A stretch of 64,000 bases of DNA from Idiomarina seosinensis_A (lineage in GTDB: Bacteria > Pseudomonadota > Gammaproteobacteria > Enterobacterales > Alteromonadaceae): assembly GCF_044797955.1 (NCBI RefSeq), contig NZ_CP085211.1, positions 2,170,001-2,234,000 on the forward strand, given 5' to 3'. This document shows, piece by piece, positions 34,709-43,041 of the stretch. The first letter of the stretch is position 1, and each line of letters begins with the position of its first letter. The notes under the pieces are model-generated. The model saw nothing but the letters and a program-made list of their open reading frames with translations. It made no database searches and was not told the origin of the DNA. Both the position numbers and the translations under genes were made by a program.

Positions 34709-35216
34709 CGTTTTCGTCGCACTGGGGGCTAACTTAAACGAGCCACGACAGCAACTAGTCGACGCACTGCGGTGTTTGAGTCAGACAGCTGAGTTTGAGC
34801 TGCTGAGCTACTCGTCCCTTTACACCTGTCCCCCGATGGGGCCACAGGATCAACCGGACTATATCAATGCAGTTTGTCAGCTGAATTCAAGTCTGAACGC
34901 CTTTGATACACTGCAGCGGCTACATCTTATTGAAAATCAGTTTGGCCGGCAAAGGCTGCGCCACTGGGGCGAACGGACTCTGGACCTTGACTTACTGCTG
35001 TACGATGATCTTCAATCTGACAACCCACAACTTAAGTTACCTCACCCGGGTATTTACGAACGTGATTTTGTGCTCATTCCGCTACAGGAAATTGCGGCAC
35101 CGCTGAGACTACCCAATGGCAATACGGTCGCCGAACAAGTCGGTCGCGCTGCCAACACCAAGCTACAGGTGGTATTGTCTGCTCAGGAACTGCACCAACA
35201 ACTGGTTAAGGAGTAA
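34701..35216 (+). CDS. folK: 6-hydroxymethyl-7,8-dihydropterin pyrophosphokinase FolK
   Basis: FolK transfers pyrophosphate from ATP to the pterin in folate synthesis. The 171-residue protein starts at the ATG at 34701, overlapping the last codons of pcnB by 8 bases. Family motifs are VALGANL, SSLYTCPPMGPQDQPDYINAV, the metal-binding ERTLDLDLLLY and LPHPGIYERDFVL. It is in the conserved pcnB-folK-panB order. Confidence 0.96.
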   Translation: MANVFVALGANLNEPRQQLVDALRCLSQTAEFELLSYSSLYTCPPMGPQDQPDYINAVCQLNSSLNAFDTLQRLHLIENQFGRQRLRHWGERTLDLDLLLYDDLQSDNPQLKLPHPGIYERDFVLIPLQEIAAPLRLPNGNTVAEQVGRAANTKLQVVLSAQELHQQLVKE

Positions 35217-35219
35217 TGC

Positions 35220-36014
35220 ATGTCAACAGTGACCATCGCAAGTCTGCAAAAAATGAAGCAAGAGGGTAAAAAAATTGCCTCGGTAACGGCTTACGATGCC
35301 AGCTTTGCTAAAACCATGACCGAACAGGGTGTCGATTTTATGCTGGTTGGTGACTCTCTTGGCAATGTTATACAGGGCTTAAGTTCAACGGTCCCGGTGA
35401 CACTCGCCGATATGGTTTATCACACTACTATGGTGCGTCGCGGAGCGCCGCAGGCGTTTGTTATTGCTGATATGCCTTTTATGAGTTACGCCACCCCAGA
35501 ACAAAGTTATCAAAACGCCGCCGAGCTCATGCGCGCCGGCGCTAACATGGTTAAATTAGAGGGTGGCGAGTGGCTGACAGAAACCATTCAGGGGCTGGCG
35601 ACCCGGGGGATACCAGTGTGTGCACATCTGGGCTTATTGCCGCAATCGGTTAACGTTATCGGCGGCTATAAAGTTCAGGGCAAGCAGCAGCAACAAGCTG
35701 ACCAGACTTTGGCCCAGGCACTGCAACTACAGGCCGCCGGTGCTCAGTTGTTGGTGTTGGAGTGTATCCCGGCAGGCCTGGGTAAGCGCATAACCGAAGA
35801 GTTAACCATTCCCACCATAGGTATTGGTGCTGGCCCGGATACCGACGGACAAATTCTGGTTATGCATGATCTTTTAGGCATGAACAGCGACTACTTACCT
35901 AAGTTTGCGAAAGATTTTTTAGCCGAAACGGGCTCTTTAGCCAGCGCTTTCAGGCACTATGTGGAACAAGTGCAAAAAGGTGAATTCCCTGCACCTGAAC
36001 ACTGCTATAAGTAG
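35220..36014 (+). CDS. panB: 3-methyl-2-oxobutanoate hydroxymethyltransferase PanB
   Basis: PanB makes ketopantoate from alpha-ketoisovalerate using methylene-tetrahydrofolate, linking it to folK upstream. Motifs include SVTAYDASFAKTM (metal and substrate side), VGDSLGNVIQG, ADMPFMSY, KLEGGEW and HLGLLPQSVNVIGGYKVQG. The 264-residue length is standard. It begins three bases after folK and is followed by panC two bases after its stop. Confidence 0.97.
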   Translation: MSTVTIASLQKMKQEGKKIASVTAYDASFAKTMTEQGVDFMLVGDSLGNVIQGLSSTVPVTLADMVYHTTMVRRGAPQAFVIADMPFMSYATPEQSYQNAAELMRAGANMVKLEGGEWLTETIQGLATRGIPVCAHLGLLPQSVNVIGGYKVQGKQQQQADQTLAQALQLQAAGAQLLVLECIPAGLGKRITEELTIPTIGIGAGPDTDGQILVMHDLLGMNSDYLPKFAKDFLAETGSLASAFRHYVEQVQKGEFPAPEHCYK

Positions 36015-36016
36015 GA

Positions 36017-36874
36017 ATGAATGACAGTATGCGGTTATTGACCAATTTAGCACGCCTGCGCCAGTGGCGGGCGCAACAATCCCGTTCTGTGGCTCTGGTA
36101 CCGACCATGGGTAATTTACATCAGGGCCATCTCAGCTTAGTTAAAAAAGCTCAGCAACATGCGGACGTCGTGGTAGTAAGTATCTTCGTTAATCCCATGC
36201 AGTTCGGCGCTGGTGAAGATCTGGAGAGCTACCCCAGAACCTTAAGCGATGATAAGGAAGCGCTGTCTGCGATGGGAGTTAACGCAGTGTTTACTCCTCA
36301 GGTCAGCGATATCTACCCGCGCGGACTGGCTGCGCAAACACAGGTCACGGTACCCGGGATCAGTGACATTTTGTGTGGTGCCGATCGAGCCGGGCATTTT
36401 ACCGGCGTGGCTACCGTGGTCTGCAAACTGTTTAACATGGTGCAACCGGATGTTGCGGTGTTCGGAGAAAAAGACTTTCAACAGTTACAAATTATCCGCC
36501 TGATGACTCAGGATTTAAGCCTTCCGGTAACAGTTATCGGAGTACCGACCGCGCGTGAAAAAAGCGGGCTGGCGTTAAGCTCGCGCAATGGCTATCTGAA
36601 TGCGGAGCAGCGCCAGCAGGCTGCCGCTATTTATCAAACCCTGCAGGACATTGCGGAGCGACTTAACGCCACAACAGATTTTAAGGCCATTGAATCTAAG
36701 GCCGAAGAAGCGCTAACCGGAGCAGGGTTTAAGGTCGATTATGTTGCCATCCGTAACGCCGACGACTTGCAAAAGCCAACCCCGGCAGATAAACGCTGGG
36801 TTGTTCTGATTGCAGCACGACTCGGCAAAACCCGCCTTATTGACAACTTACAAGTTGTCAATAAGCATGCCTAA
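36017..36874 (+). CDS. panC: Pantothenate synthetase PanC
   Basis: PanC joins pantoate and beta-alanine using ATP. Signatures are VPTMGNLHQGHLSLV with the HxGH motif, SIFVNPMQF, VFGEKDFQQL and SGLALSSRNGYL. The 285-residue length is typical. The ATG at 36017 is only one base from the AGG of the panB stop region, so initiation might instead occur at the ATG at 36029. The 3' end overlaps the convergent panP by 27 bases, inside a long palindrome. Confidence 0.96.
   Translation: MNDSMRLLTNLARLRQWRAQQSRSVALVPTMGNLHQGHLSLVKKAQQHADVVVVSIFVNPMQFGAGEDLESYPRTLSDDKEALSAMGVNAVFTPQVSDIYPRGLAAQTQVTVPGISDILCGADRAGHFTGVATVVCKLFNMVQPDVAVFGEKDFQQLQIIRLMTQDLSLPVTVIGVPTAREKSGLALSSRNGYLNAEQRQQAAAIYQTLQDIAERLNATTDFKAIESKAEEALTGAGFKVDYVAIRNADDLQKPTPADKRWVVLIAARLGKTRLIDNLQVVNKHA
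36836..36865. repeat. 30-bp near-perfect palindrome in the panC/panP overlap
   Basis: Two perfect 14-bp arms (36836-36849 and 36852-36865) are separated by two bases (AC). The palindrome lies where the convergent panC and panP coding ends overlap, so each strand encodes Leu-Ile-Asp-Asn-Leu from the same bases. No U-run follows on either strand. It may act as a bidirectional RNA hairpin or 3'-end stabiliser; that role is inferred. Confidence 0.85.
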
Positions 36875-38575
36875 CTCGCGCATTTCAGTGTGCAAGGCAC
36901 CTCTGAGGCTGGTCGCGTGCTCGGCTATTTGGCGTTGTTCCTCAATGATTTCAGCCAGCATTTCGTGCGTTGTCAGCGGGTTTGCTAAAACAACGCGGAA
37001 CACCACGCTGGGCTGATGGTGATACTGTGCCGGGGTGAGCTTAGTCCTTGAAACAAACGACTTGCCGCTTTCACGTTGCCGTTTTTGAATATAACGGGTT
37101 AAGGCGTTGAGGTGTGGCGTTAAACGCTCGATTTGCTCAGCGCTAGCCCGACTCAGTGCCGCTTTGACTTTAGGAGGGACAAAGCGGTATGTTAGCAGAC
37201 ACAATTCCGGCTCGGTCACCAGCTCAAAGTCATCCTGCTGATCAATTAGCTGAGCAAAAAAGCGCGCCTTCTCCAGACTGCTGTTAATCAACAGCTCATA
37301 ACCTCTGCGTCCGATAACATGTAATGCAGAGAAAACCATCATCGCCATTCCGGGTCGCGAACCCTCCATTGAATGGGAGCCCAAATCTTTTGAACCCTGA
37401 CGGATTATATATTCAGCGTGGTGCTCGATCGACTTGACCAGTGAGGGGCTTTTAAATAAGACCATCCCTGCTCCCATCGGCACGTACATTTGTTTGTGCG
37501 CATCGATCGTAACGCTGTCTGCCAATTCGATACCATTGAGTAACTTGCGGTATTCATTAGACAGCAGGGTGGCTCCGCCCCAGGCGGCATCCACATGAAA
37601 ATGAATACCATGTTGAGAAGCGATTGCAGCCATTTCAGCAAGAGGATCGACATGACCGGTCTCCGTTGTCCCGGCGACCCCGACAATGGCCAGTACCTTG
37701 CCCCCTTCTCGTTCAACCTTAGTGCAGCTTTCAGCTAATGCATCCACTCTAATGCGATTATTTTCATCGGTTTTGACAGCAACCAGGTTGCTCCGGCCGA
37801 TGCCCAGAACATCGGCCGCCTTAGCCAGTGAATAATGGCCTCGCTCGGAAACCAGGATAACCAGTTTTTTATAGCCGTAATGAGAAAGCCCTGCAGCAAG
37901 CCCGTCAGCCGCTATGCCGGCAAAATCGCCATCAGCTTTTAACAGCTGATTACGAGCGACCCACAATGCGGTCATATTTGCCACCGTGCCACCTGAACAA
38001 AATGCACCAAGAGAATGTTGGGCACTGTGCATCCAGCGATTGTAGAAACCGGCATCGCGTTGATAGACCAAGTGATGAAGCATTCCAATCACGTTGCGCT
38101 CAAGAGGTGTGAAAGCTTTTGATGTTTCAATCTTAACCAGATTTTGGTTAAGACCGACCATTAATTTTGCCAGCGGTAATAAAAAATACGGCAACGCCGA
38201 TGTCATATGGCCAATAAATTTAGGCGATGCCGTATGGACAGAGTGAGCAACTAATTTATTCAGTAAAAAATCAGTATGCTCAGATACAAACTGTGGTTCC
38301 TCGGGGATATCTGCTTGCTCGAAGTCACGTTCAATTTCCTGCAGAGGCTTTTCCCGGGCAACAATATGGTCACCCAAAAAACCCATGAGGTTCTCAGACA
38401 GGTGTTTTTCTATCTTCCCAAGGGTTGAATCCGGCGCTTCCGGTATCGTAAAAATTCGATACATAGCCTCCTGGCTAACCTCGGCTACCTGTTTGTTTTG
38501 ATCTGGCTTAGCTGTCTGAGTCAAAGTTACTCTCACTAACTGCGCGGACACGTCAGGTTGGCTTGTAACTGCCAT
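36848..38575 (-). CDS. panP: PLP-dependent aspartate 1-decarboxylase PanP
   Basis: PanP decarboxylates aspartate to beta-alanine, replacing the pyruvoyl enzyme PanD in many vibrios and Alteromonadales. The protein is a group II PLP decarboxylase with FCSGGTVANMTALW, the cofactor aspartate region HVDAAWGGATLL, and the Schiff-base lysine in TIDAHKQMYVPMGAG. Glutamate decarboxylases look similar, but its position facing panB-panC makes PanP far more likely. The start is uncertain: the ATG at 38575 overlaps the upstream gene by 40 bases, while GTG at 38536 would overlap by one base and shorten the protein by 13 residues. Confidence 0.88.
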   Translation of the reverse strand: MAVTSQPDVSAQLVRVTLTQTAKPDQNKQVAEVSQEAMYRIFTIPEAPDSTLGKIEKHLSENLMGFLGDHIVAREKPLQEIERDFEQADIPEEPQFVSEHTDFLLNKLVAHSVHTASPKFIGHMTSALPYFLLPLAKLMVGLNQNLVKIETSKAFTPLERNVIGMLHHLVYQRDAGFYNRWMHSAQHSLGAFCSGGTVANMTALWVARNQLLKADGDFAGIAADGLAAGLSHYGYKKLVILVSERGHYSLAKAADVLGIGRSNLVAVKTDENNRIRVDALAESCTKVEREGGKVLAIVGVAGTTETGHVDPLAEMAAIASQHGIHFHVDAAWGGATLLSNEYRKLLNGIELADSVTIDAHKQMYVPMGAGMVLFKSPSLVKSIEHHAEYIIRQGSKDLGSHSMEGSRPGMAMMVFSALHVIGRRGYELLINSSLEKARFFAQLIDQQDDFELVTEPELCLLTYRFVPPKVKAALSRASAEQIERLTPHLNALTRYIQKRQRESGKSFVSRTKLTPAQYHHQPSVVFRVVLANPLTTHEMLAEIIEEQRQIAEHATSLRGALHTEMRELGMLIDNL

Positions 38576-39219
38576 AATGACTGGCCACTTTGCTGGTACT
38601 TGCGTTCAAAAGGGGTCATGGGTTCGGTACTAGTGGCCGGTAAATGCGTAATGGCCGCCGAAAAATCCGACAAGCTTAAAGCTTCTGCAACTTCTAGTAA
38701 ATAGGTGCTCCAGTTAGATCGTAAAGTCAGCTGTCCGCCCAGTTTAACGACTGCCGGCCACACCGGGCTGCCGTGCCAGCGGCGACTTAAATGAGCCGCT
38801 TTTGGCCAGGGGTTTGGGTATAATATAAAATGCTTTTGTACGGGCCACATGGCTTGCTCCGCCAATCGCCAAAAATCCATTAAGTCAGCACGCACCAGGT
38901 AATATCGGTTTCCCTGCTGAGTTGTCTCGTAACTGCCATGTTTTTGCAGTCGGTGTGCGGACTTATCAACGCCAATCACCAGGGCGTCAGGATTACGTTC
39001 AGCAATAACCGCGGTACTTTCGCCCACTCCACAGCAAGAATCCAGTATTAAGGGACCCTGCCAAGCCTGCACCTGTTTGTCCATTTCAGCAAAGGCCGCC
39101 TGGTTATGCACCTGAATCGGCTTTTGAAACTGGCTTGTTAAATGGCGCTGGACCACTTTTGCCAGATCCTCATGGGGCCCGGTCTGATTTGAGTGAACCG
39201 GTCGCGCCTGAGAGTTCAC
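38536..39219 (-). CDS. TrmB-like SAM-dependent methyltransferase
   Basis: The 227-residue protein resembles tRNA (guanine-N7) methyltransferase TrmB: a SAM-binding LDSCCGVGEST motif (about 58-68), VIGVDKSAHRL, and LYPNPWPKAAHLSRRWHG, the counterpart of the TrmB FPDPWxKKRHxKRR catalytic loop. The changes in that loop (PNPWPKAAHL) and the short length suggest a paralogue rather than the main TrmB, which I would expect elsewhere in the genome. The substrate is therefore unproven. The start is GTG at 39219, overlapping the yadH stop by four bases. Confidence 0.7.
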   Translation of the reverse strand: MNSQARPVHSNQTGPHEDLAKVVQRHLTSQFQKPIQVHNQAAFAEMDKQVQAWQGPLILDSCCGVGESTAVIAERNPDALVIGVDKSAHRLQKHGSYETTQQGNRYYLVRADLMDFWRLAEQAMWPVQKHFILYPNPWPKAAHLSRRWHGSPVWPAVVKLGGQLTLRSNWSTYLLEVAEALSLSDFSAAITHLPATSTEPMTPFERKYQQSGQSLWQLQANLTCPRS

Positions 39220-39992
39220 GACCGAATTCCTATGCCTTTTTCCAGCAGATAATAGACTGCGGCAAAAAACACCAGGTTAAAAGCCACCAAAACACTCATT
39301 GCGGTCGCAATGCCTACATCAGATTGGCCCAGGAAACCGTAACGGAAGCCATTAACCATATAAAGAATGGGATTGACCATAGACACTTTTTGCCAAATAT
39401 CCGGCAACAAAGTTACTGAATAAAAAACACCACCAAGATAGGTTAAAGGCGTCAAAACAAAGGTCGGTACAATCGAAATATCATCAAATGTTTTCCCGAA
39501 CACGCCGTTTAACAATCCGCCCAACGAAAATAAGGTGGAAGTCAGAATGACGGTAAGTACAACATAGCCAAAATGAGCCATTTGAATATCAACAAACAAA
39601 AATGACACCAGCGTGACAATAACTGCAACAATCATTGCCCGGGCCATGCCACCGCCAATGTAACCAAAAATTATTGCCCAGGTAGGAACCGGGGAGACCA
39701 GCATTTCCTCGATATTACGCTGAAACTTAGCACTGAAGAATGACGATGCGACATTCGAATATGAGTTAGTAATCACTGACATCATAATCAGTCCGGGAAC
39801 AATGAATTCCATATAGGACACACCGCTCATCGTACCGATCCGGTCGCCAATGATGCTGCCAAAGATGACAAAATAGAGCGTCATCGTAATAGCCGGTGGC
39901 ACTAACGTTTGTATCCAGATACGTAAAAACCGGGTGCATTCTTTTATCCAAATGGTTTTCAGGGCGATGATATTGGATGACATATGACTCAT
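39216..39992 (-). CDS. yadH: ABC-2 type transporter permease (YadH-like)
   Basis: This 258-residue membrane protein has about six helices and the ABC-2 permease signature, with LRIWIQTLVPPAITMTLYFVIFG near the N-terminus, YMEFIVPGLIMM and the conserved FDDISIVPTFVLTPLTYLGGVFY block. It pairs with the ATPase YadG, whose stop it overlaps by four bases. The substrate of YadGH is unknown. Its neighbourhood near pan genes resembles E. coli, where yadG-yadH lies beside panD. Confidence 0.9.
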   Translation of the reverse strand: MSHMSSNIIALKTIWIKECTRFLRIWIQTLVPPAITMTLYFVIFGSIIGDRIGTMSGVSYMEFIVPGLIMMSVITNSYSNVASSFFSAKFQRNIEEMLVSPVPTWAIIFGYIGGGMARAMIVAVIVTLVSFLFVDIQMAHFGYVVLTVILTSTLFSLGGLLNGVFGKTFDDISIVPTFVLTPLTYLGGVFYSVTLLPDIWQKVSMVNPILYMVNGFRYGFLGQSDVGIATAMSVLVAFNLVFFAAVYYLLEKGIGIRS

Positions 39993-40921
39993 GCGCTTTG
40001 TTCTCCTTGTCCACGACCTTTTTCAACCATTGATACGAACAGCTCTTCCAGCCGATTGGCCTTGTTTCGCATAGACAGCACTTTTACCCCGGCGGCAGTC
40101 AGCTGCTCAAATACCTTGTTAAGTCCGGCATTTTTGTCGACTTCAACTTCTAAGGTGTTGTTGTCAGTCCAGCGGTGTTCAAAACCTTCTATAACCGGCT
40201 CTGAATGGCTATCTTCGAGATCAAGAACAAAAGTTTCTTTACTCAGCTGCGCCAGCAAATGCTTAATTGATGTATTTTCAACAATTTCACCAGCATCGAT
40301 GATACCAATGTTACGGCACAGAACTTCGGCTTCTTCCAGATAATGAGTGGTCAGAATAATGGTGATGCCCTCACCATTAATTTTGGTCAAGTAGTCCCAC
40401 ATTGACCGTCGCAGTTCGATATCGACGCCAGCAGTTGGCTCGTCAAGTATCAGCAGTTTAGGCTCATGCAGTAAGGCACGGGCAATCATCAGGCGTCGCT
40501 TCATACCGCCTGAAAGTGAGCGCGCCGGCTCATTACGCTTGTCCCATAAACCCAACTGCGTCAGATATTTTTCGGCTCTCTGAGATGCCAGCTTTCTTGG
40601 CACACCATAGTAACCAGCCTGATTGACTACGATCTGACGAACCGACTCAAACTGGTTGAAGTTAAATTCCTGAGGCACCAACCCAATTTGTCGCTTCAGT
40701 TCGGTTAATTGGGTATCAAGGTCGTAGCCAAATACTTTAACGCTGCCACTGCTTTTATTGACCAACGAGGAAATAATACCGATGGTTGTTGATTTGCCGG
40801 CGCCGTTGGGGCCAAGTAAAGCATAAAAGTCGCCCTCTTCAACGGTTAAGTCAATGCCTTTAAGGGCTTCAAAGCCACCACCATAAACTTTTCGTAGATT
40901 ATTAATTTCTAGTGCTTTCAT
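39989..40921 (-). CDS. yadG: ABC transporter ATP-binding protein (YadG-like)
   Basis: The 310-residue ATPase shows Walker A GPNGAGKST (about 37-45), the signature LSGGMKRRL, Walker B LLILDEPTAGVD and an H-loop TTHYLEEAE. The C-terminal 80 residues are an extra domain typical of drug or polysaccharide export ATPases. It forms an exporter with the downstream permease. It lies four bases after ubiX on the same strand. Confidence 0.91.
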   Translation of the reverse strand: MKALEINNLRKVYGGGFEALKGIDLTVEEGDFYALLGPNGAGKSTTIGIISSLVNKSSGSVKVFGYDLDTQLTELKRQIGLVPQEFNFNQFESVRQIVVNQAGYYGVPRKLASQRAEKYLTQLGLWDKRNEPARSLSGGMKRRLMIARALLHEPKLLILDEPTAGVDIELRRSMWDYLTKINGEGITIILTTHYLEEAEVLCRNIGIIDAGEIVENTSIKHLLAQLSKETFVLDLEDSHSEPVIEGFEHRWTDNNTLEVEVDKNAGLNKVFEQLTAAGVKVLSMRNKANRLEELFVSMVEKGRGQGEQSA

Positions 40922-40925
40922 TAGG

Positions 40926-41558
40926 TTATGATAACTCCTTCGCGTAGCCCCAGCGATTCATCAATTGATGCTCTAATCCCAAATGATCGAGTATACGAGC
41001 CACCATAAAGTCTACCAGGTCTGCAATAGACTGTGGCTGGTGATAAAAGCCCGGCGCAGCCGGCATAAGGGTTACCCCTAACTGACTTAACTGCAGCATG
41101 TTTTGCAGGTGTATGGTCGAAAGGGGTGTTTCTCTGGGTACCAGAATCAGTTGTCCACGTTCTTTAATAACGACATCTGCTGCTCGTTCGATCAACGTAT
41201 TACTGCTGCCGGTCGCAATCGCCGACAAGGTACTGGTCGAACACGGACATACAATCATTTGCTTAGGTGCGGCTGAACCCGAAGCCACAGGCGAGAACCA
41301 GTCCTCTTTTCCAAAAACCTGCAATTGGCCCTCGGCTATCTGACAACCCAGCTCGGTAAAATACTGTACCAATTGCCGCGTTGCCTGATCAGGACCAGCA
41401 GATAACTTGATATTTTCTTCGGTCGCCAGTACCACTCGTGCCGCACTTGAAATCAACAACATCACCTGTTGTTGTTGACGCAACAGACATTCTATCAGAC
41501 GCAGGCCATAAGGTGCACCGGAGGCACCTGTCATCGCAACCGTTAGCTGCTGTTTCAT
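40926..41558 (-). CDS. ubiX: Flavin prenyltransferase UbiX
   Basis: UbiX attaches a dimethylallyl group to FMN to make the prenylated flavin cofactor of the decarboxylase UbiD in ubiquinone synthesis. The N-terminal TGASGAPYGLRLIE, the mid-region CPCSTSTLSAIATGSSNTLIERAADV and the RETPLSTIHLQNM motif are diagnostic. The 210-residue length is normal. It overlaps the mpl stop by four bases. Confidence 0.96.
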   Translation of the reverse strand: MKQQLTVAMTGASGAPYGLRLIECLLRQQQQVMLLISSAARVVLATEENIKLSAGPDQATRQLVQYFTELGCQIAEGQLQVFGKEDWFSPVASGSAAPKQMIVCPCSTSTLSAIATGSSNTLIERAADVVIKERGQLILVPRETPLSTIHLQNMLQLSQLGVTLMPAAPGFYHQPQSIADLVDFMVARILDHLGLEHQLMNRWGYAKELS

Positions 41559-42907
41559 ACGCTCGCCTCTTGCTTTAGTAGATTAATGAGTTTTTGCTGC
41601 AACCCGTCAAAACTTCCATTACTCATCACAATCACAGCATCACCACTTTGGCAATGCTGCACAATGCTGCTGATCAGCTGTTCTGTAGTGCGCGCAACCG
41701 TTGTGCCAGGCAAGCTATCCGCAACCGACCATTGCACACTGGCCGGCTGCAGCACAAAGCTTAAATCGGCCTGGCTTAAGGATGCGCTCAGTGTTGTTTC
41801 GTGCACACCGAGTTTCATCGTATTAGAGCGCGGCTCCAGGACGGCTAAAACCCGGCCACTGTGATGCGCTTTTATCCCGGCCAGGGTTGTCTTAATAGCC
41901 GTCGGGTGATGGGCAAAGTCATCGTAGACTTTTATACCGTCAACCTCAGCCAGTAGCTCCAGCCGTCTTTTTGGAGGGGTAAAAGTGGCTAACGCGGCGG
42001 CACTCGTGGCCACATCAATGCCAACATGCCGTGCCGCCAGCATCGCCATAACCCCATTACTGACGTTGTGATCACCTAATAAAGACCACTGAACTTCGGC
42101 GGATTGGTCATCAGTTAATGACTTCAGGCTGAATCCGCTGCCATCATTGCGAGTTTTATCGTATTGCCAGTTACCCGAGTCACCTACCGTTATCACTTCT
42201 GACCAACATCCACAGTCCACCACCTCGTTAATGGCGGTATTGCCATCGGGGACGATAACCTGGCCATGATTAGGCACAACTCTGAGCAAGTGTGAAAATT
42301 GTCGCTGTATAGCGGCTAAATCAGGAAAAATATCCGCATGATCAAATTCCAGATTGTTGATCACCAAAGTGTCAGGGCTGTAATGCACAAACTTGGAACG
42401 CTTATCAAAAAACGCTGTGTCGTACTCATCGGCTTCAATGACAAAAAAGTCAGAGTCAGTTAACCGGGCACTGACCGAGAAGTTAGTGGGTACTCCGCCA
42501 ATCATAAAACCCGGATTATAGCCCGCCGTTTCGAGGATCCAGGCCAGCATACTCGCTGTGGTTGTTTTACCATGAGTGCCGGCCACGGCCAGAACCCAGT
42601 GCTTGCGCAGCACATGATCATGCAGCCATTGGGCGCCGGAAAGGTAATTTAATTTTTCGCTCAATACCCGCTCAACTTCTGCGTTACCGCGACTGAGCGC
42701 ATTGCCAATAATCACCAAGTCTGGATTACCGTCCAGGTGACTGGCACAGTACCCCTGATGCAGGTTAATGCCTAACTGTTGCAACTGTGTACTCATTGGC
42801 GGATAGACATTGGCATCAGAGCCACTAACGGTATGCCCCAATTGCTTTGCTATGGCAGCCAATCCACCCATAAAGGTGCCACAAATTCCAATAATATGAA
42901 TGCGCAT
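41555..42907 (-). CDS. mpl: UDP-MurNAc:L-Ala-gamma-D-Glu-mDAP ligase Mpl
   Basis: Mpl reattaches recovered murein tripeptide to UDP-MurNAc, the last recycling step. It is a Mur-family ligase of 450 residues with an N-terminal HIIGICGTFMGGLA segment distinguishing Mpl from MurC, the ATP-binding AGTHGKTTTASML loop, an EADEYDTAFFDKRSKF block and a C-terminal DDFAHHPTAI motif. It starts the leftward run mpl-ubiX-yadG-yadH-trmB-like-panP and is divergent from fbp. Confidence 0.96.
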   Translation of the reverse strand: MRIHIIGICGTFMGGLAAIAKQLGHTVSGSDANVYPPMSTQLQQLGINLHQGYCASHLDGNPDLVIIGNALSRGNAEVERVLSEKLNYLSGAQWLHDHVLRKHWVLAVAGTHGKTTTASMLAWILETAGYNPGFMIGGVPTNFSVSARLTDSDFFVIEADEYDTAFFDKRSKFVHYSPDTLVINNLEFDHADIFPDLAAIQRQFSHLLRVVPNHGQVIVPDGNTAINEVVDCGCWSEVITVGDSGNWQYDKTRNDGSGFSLKSLTDDQSAEVQWSLLGDHNVSNGVMAMLAARHVGIDVATSAAALATFTPPKRRLELLAEVDGIKVYDDFAHHPTAIKTTLAGIKAHHSGRVLAVLEPRSNTMKLGVHETTLSASLSQADLSFVLQPASVQWSVADSLPGTTVARTTEQLISSIVQHCQSGDAVIVMSNGSFDGLQQKLINLLKQEASV

Positions 42908-43041
42908 TAAAATAATTTAGTAAGTTAAACAAATGACGCTAAAGTGTATCATTGTCGTGTCTTTAGAGCAGGATTTTTGCTTAAAAATACGTTATTATCT
43001 GCAACCTGCTAACACTCAGTGATCAGGGACACAGAGCCACT

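Noticed and set aside
36848..38575. Glutamate decarboxylase (GadA/B) instead of PanP
   Set aside because: The PLP motifs alone cannot exclude it, but the position facing panB-panC and the IFTIPEAPDSTLGKIE-type N-terminus favour PanP.
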